NCBI GenBank assembly: GCA_020073545.1 | Contig: JAIQEZ010000023.1 | Span: 1-46,562, forward strand | From: Terriglobia bacterium | Lineage (GTDB): Bacteria; Acidobacteriota; Terriglobia; UBA7540 | Direction: 5' to 3' | Length of the DNA: 46,562 nt | Shown: piece after piece, positions 44,111 through 46,562 of the stretch | Numbering within the stretch: position 1 is the first letter of the stretch | How the letters are laid out: each line of letters begins with the position of its first letter | Program-made: the position numbers and the translations under genes | Notes under the pieces: generated by a model | What the model was told of the DNA's origin: nothing | The model's database searches: none | What the model saw: the letters and a program-made list of their open reading frames with translations, nothing else

Positions 44111-44180
44111 CCTCTATTATCATTTCGGCGGAAATTGGAGGGTGATGAGTATGAATTGCTTGTAAGCCCGTATAAGGGAG

Positions 44181-44288
44181 CGTTCAGTGATCAGCTCTTA
44201 GCGTTCAGCCAGGCCCTTGTCGCTTTTGCTGATCGCTGACTGCTTCTTCTTTGGCTGACCGCTCATGGCTGATTGCTGACCGCTTCTT
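44181..44288. repeat. TCAGC-type repeat between dapD and ilvB
   Basis: CAGTGATCAGC/GCTGATCGCTGAC/GGCTGATTGCTGACCGC-type units run from just past the dapD stop, alternating orientation and able to pair. Related to 6782-6856 and 40314-40370. Confidence 0.75.
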
Positions 44289-45128
44289 TCAACGTAGCAG
44301 TTCTTCCAGCCGCACAGCCTGGTCAGTCTTCTCATCGCGGTATTTGATGATGACCGGCGTGTAGAGTGAAATCCCCAGTTCTTTCCCTCGGCCTTTGGTG
44401 ACGGCGCGCGCGCCGGGGACGACGACCGCGCCCTCGGGAATCCGCAGCGGCTTCTCCGCTTCGCGGCGATGCACGACATCGCGCACGAGGTCATAGACGG
44501 GCGTCGAACCCGTGATGATGGCGCCGGCGGCGAGGACCGCGCCTTTCCCCACGATCGTGCCCTCGTACACGCCGCAATTGCCACCCACCAGCACTTCGTC
44601 CTCGATAATGACCGGCAGCGCGCCAATCGGCTCAAGCACACCGCCGATTTGCGCTGCGGCGCTGATGTGTACTCGCTTGCCGACTTGCGCGCAGGAACCG
44701 ACCAGCGCGTGCGAGTCGATCATCGTGCCGTCGTCCACGTAGGCGCCAACGTTCACGTACATGGGCGGCATGCAGGTCACGTTCTTTCCGATGTAGCAAC
44801 CATCGCGAATCGAGGAGCCGCCGGGCACAACGCGAATGTTCTGGTCAGCAGGAAGCCGCTTGAGGGGAAAGGTGTGCTTGTCGCGGAATTGGAGGTCGCT
44901 CGGCGGCATCTCCACGACGCGTCCGATGCGGAACCCCAGCAGAATGCCCATTTTCACCCAGGCATTCACGCGCCAGCCCCAAGGCGAACTGGCGTCCGGT
45001 TCCGCGGCGCGCACCCGGCCTTCATTCAGCGCGACCTTCAGTTCGTCTAAGGCGCGGAAGTACTCGGGCCCGTACTGGCTCTCCTGGCGGGCAAACAATT
45101 CGGAGATCTTGGCTTTGAGTTGCATCAT
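44289..45128 (-). CDS. dapD: Tetrahydrodipicolinate N-succinyltransferase
   Basis: 279 residues. A helical N-terminus is followed by the left-handed beta-helix of hexapeptide repeats ([21 protein letters not shown] and later [10 protein letters not shown]), as in DapD. It succinylates tetrahydrodipicolinate for lysine and diaminopimelate synthesis. ATGs at 45128 and 45125 are both possible; neither has a good Shine-Dalgarno. Confidence 0.94.
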   Translation of the reverse strand: MMQLKAKISELFARQESQYGPEYFRALDELKVALNEGRVRAAEPDASSPWGWRVNAWVKMGILLGFRIGRVVEMPPSDLQFRDKHTFPLKRLPADQNIRVVPGGSSIRDGCYIGKNVTCMPPMYVNVGAYVDDGTMIDSHALVGSCAQVGKRVHISAAAQIGGVLEPIGALPVIIEDEVLVGGNCGVYEGTIVGKGAVLAAGAIITGSTPVYDLVRDVVHRREAEKPLRIPEGAVVVPGARAVTKGRGKELGISLYTPVIIKYRDEKTDQAVRLEELLR

Positions 45129-45138
45129 AGGGGTGTAA

Positions 45139-45164
45139 CGCAGACTTGTTCTTTAAGTCTGCGG
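45139..45164. repeat. CGCAGACT...AGTCTGCG hairpin repeat, copy 2
   Basis: CGCAGACTT and AAGTCTGCG enclose GTTCTTT. It lies upstream of dapD and matches the copy at 38163-38188 except for two bases. Confidence 0.75.
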
Positions 45165-45183
45165 CTGTTTCTCAGGCAGGATA

Positions 45184-45262
45184 CCAAAAACCGCGGCGTT
45201 CCTGAACGACTCGGCGCCACCTGCTCGAGCCCCACGGGAGCGCATTACTCTGCGGTTTTTGG
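45184..45262. repeat. Inverted repeat CCAAAAACCGC / GCGGTTTTTGG
   Basis: Perfect 11-base arms at 45184-45194 and 45252-45262 with 57 bases between. No gene is visible in the 45129-45369 spacer. Confidence 0.7.
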
Positions 45263-45343
45263 TCGGGGTTCGCAGCCAGCGTCGTGCGTCCTGGTGGCGA
45301 TCCCGCACGGGGAGATCGCCACTGTCGTCCAACCCCAAGGGCT

Positions 45344-45368
45344 GGCGACCCCGCCTAGTGGGGTCGCC
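45344..45368. repeat. Short hairpin GGCGACCCC-GGGGTCGCC
   Basis: Perfect nine-base arms around GCCTAGT, immediately past the stop of the DUF1579-like fragment. REP-like; may end transcription. Confidence 0.65.
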
Positions 45369-45369
45369 G

Positions 45370-45805
45370 CTACTTTTTCCGCGTGAACTCGAAACTGTGT
45401 GCCTGCTCCTTGTCGTTCTCGCGCCAAGTCCATTCCTCCGAGAAGTGGTCGCTGTCGGCAATCTTAATCACCAAGTGGTGCATGTGCCCAGCCTCGGGGC
45501 TCGGCAAATTGGTGATGCCCTGGAATGAGAAGTCGAACTCTTTCTGGTCTGCCGTAGTTGCGATTGTCTCCATGCGAGGTTGGTTGCCGGCGCTGCAGTA
45601 GTGGGTCGCGGCGACGCGATTCCCATCGGGATGGTAGAGCGTGACCATCTGGTTGTCTTCCGAGTTCTGAAAAGTTTCCTCCAGCGCCGTGGCGTTTGAG
45701 ACCAACCGGATCGTAGTCGTGAACAGTTCTCCCTTCGGACTCTTGGCCTGCCACTCGCCCACAAGCGTCTTGAGCTGCTCAAATCCGCCCGCTGGGCGTT
45801 CGGCG
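45370..45805 (-). pseudogene. 5'-truncated DUF1579-like gene fragment
   Basis: The frame reads F-E-Q-L-K-T-L-V-G-E-W-Q-A-K-S-P-K-G-E and continues for about 130 residues to the stop (E-F-T-R-K-K). The L-x-G-x-W start and beta-rich pattern recall DUF1579/calycin-like proteins. A signal peptide is missing. Upstream of about 45805 the frame carries residues P-S-Q-G-P-L-P-A-R-D, which come from the next fragment in another frame, so the true 5' end has been lost at a fusion point. It may still be read from an internal GTG near 45762. Confidence 0.6.
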
Positions 45806-46275
45806 GAATCGCGCGCGGGTAGGGGGCCTTGTGACGGAAACCGCCGGGGCGGTCGATGGTGCCCAGCAGCGACATCAGCACTGCCAGCGAACGTATGGTC
45901 TAGACGCCGTTGGAATGCGCCGCCAGTCCGCGCATCGCGTGGAAGGCGACCGGGTTGCCGCTGACGGTCTCATGTTCCTGGCCCCAGAAGTCTGTCCAGG
46001 GGATGGGCAACTCGATCTTTTGGTCACGTGCAGTCACGCCCATTTCGTGCGCGATGCGCTTGATGGTGTCCGCTGGAACGCCGGTGATTTTCTCGGCCCA
46101 CTCCGGCGTGCAGTCGGCCACGCGCTCTTTGAGCATTTGAAAAGCCGGTTTGACCGGCATGCCATCCGGCATGAAGAAACTGCCGAACAGCGCCGGATCG
46201 GCATCCTTCGTGTGGTCAGCCACCGGCCTTCCGGTATGGCGGTCCCACCAGTAGAAATTGTGGGGGCGCAGCCGA
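45806..46275 (-). pseudogene. Internal fragment of a molybdopterin oxidoreductase gene
   Basis: The frame reads P-H-N-F-Y-W-W-D-R-H-T-G-R-P, F-M-P-D-G-M-P-V-K-P-A-F, D-Q-K-I-E-L-P and F-H-A-M-R-G-L-A-A-H-S-N-G, all typical of the catalytic subunit of a Mo-bisPGD oxidoreductase. It is interrupted by TAG at 45900-45902 (probably CAG before), then goes on T-I-R-S-L-A and L-L-G-T-I-D-R-P-G-G-F-R-H-K-A-P-Y-P-R. Both ends stop at junctions with unrelated coding sequence. The Fe-S, N-terminal and MGD-binding C-terminal parts are missing. Confidence 0.8.
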
Positions 46276-46396
46276 GCCCAAGATTGAGGGCAACCACCGC
46301 GGCGAGAAGCCCCCGCGCCGACCACCGCTCGTCGCTCTTCCAATAGGCCTTCGTCAGATCGAACACGCCCTCGCCGAGCCGCGCTAGCCCGCTCAT
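46276..46396 (-). pseudogene. N-terminal fragment of an SbmA/BacA-type ABC transporter gene
   Basis: ATG 46396 has a strong GAGGAGG site upstream. About 40 residues follow (Y-W-K-S-D-E-R-W-S-A-R-G-L-L-A-A-V-V-A-L-N-L-G), matching the first membrane helix of YddA/SbmA-like peptide or vitamin B12 transporters. The frame then crosses into the molybdopterin fragment out of phase. All remaining helices and the ATPase domain are gone. Confidence 0.65.
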
Positions 46397-46562
46397 CCCC
46401 ACCTCCTCGCGGCCGCAACGATAGCCGCGCCGGGCATGGCGGGCGTTGACCTGAATCAATCCGTCACCTTGCCCAGGACGGCCGGCGGCCGGCCGGATCG
46501 AACCGTCATCGCGAAGCGGCGGCGGCCTGCGGTTTTGGCACTACGCCGCGGGACGCGCTTCC
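46397..46562. other. Window edge upstream of the transporter fragment
   Basis: 166 bases, very GC-rich, with a run of GGCCGGC repeats near 46482-46494. No complete gene is visible. It may hold further decayed sequence or the end of another gene. Confidence 0.35.

Noticed and set aside
25816-45902. In-frame TAG codons at 25816 and 45900 and TGA at 38864 as signs of stop-codon recoding
   Set aside because: TAG ends intact genes here (secA, pgk, gap) and TGA ends many others. The affected genes have other damage or are optional, so simple nonsense decay is the better reading.

Overview
The window looks like chromosomal DNA from a GC-rich bacterium, most likely an acidobacterium or a close relative. 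This placement is an inference. It rests on short class I IlvC, a fused homocysteine methyltransferase/MTHFR, an M61 glycyl aminopeptidase with PDZ domain, CPBP, DUF1579 and DUF4337 proteins, and very many small palindromic intergenic repeats. No rRNA or other strong taxonomic marker is present.

Layout. 1-6.4 kb is an accessory block. It starts with the end of an insertion sequence and ends beside a tRNA-Leu(GAG) at 6669-6755, and it holds poorly characterised genes: a Cys-rich small protein, a protein with tandem HAAAH/HEAAH peptidase-like modules, a methyltransferase, a secreted DUF1579 protein, and a three-gene DUF429-containing operon. 6.8-11.3 kb is the minus-strand glycolytic cluster gap-pgk-tpiA-secG, with a second DUF429-like gene lodged between pgk and tpiA. 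11.6-14.9 kb holds a tightly packed GHMP kinase-CPBP protease-lipoprotein-like operon and a pseudopilin-like gene. 15.6-17.6 kb has a FAD oxidoreductase, a MazEF-type toxin-antitoxin pair and a relic of a second oxidoreductase gene. 17.8-25.1 kb holds secA (with a large insertion in its second motor domain), a DUF4337 protein, a histidine phosphatase/hydrolase pair and an HtrA protease. 25.7-32 kb holds a broken penicillin-acylase gene, an M61 peptidase, a TPR protein and a DedA protein. 32-37.4 kb carries the methionine/folate fusion enzyme and the isoprenoid set xseB-ispA-dxs. 37.4-39.4 kb is a second small accessory patch (nuclease-like gene, parD with a nonsense-mutated parE, repeats). 39.4-45.1 kb is amino-acid biosynthesis: ilvB-ilvN-ilvC, proC and dapD. 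The last 1.3 kb is a junkyard of three truncated genes joined end to end.

The core genes show ordinary operon logic (overlapping TGATG and ATGA junctions, clear Shine-Dalgarno sites, good sigma-70 promoters before secA, gap and ilvB). The unusual signal lies between and inside them. Several families of short inverted-repeat elements have inserted at stop codons (secA, pgk), within operons (ilvN/ilvC, xseB/ispA), in a coding linker (penicillin acylase) and in the N-terminal coding region of proC. The best candidates for undescribed biology are the DUF429 operon with its three-fold repeat protein, the tandem pseudo-peptidase/peptidase protein, and the DUF429 gene bracketed by inverted GTAGGCAG-type repeats inside the glycolytic operon.
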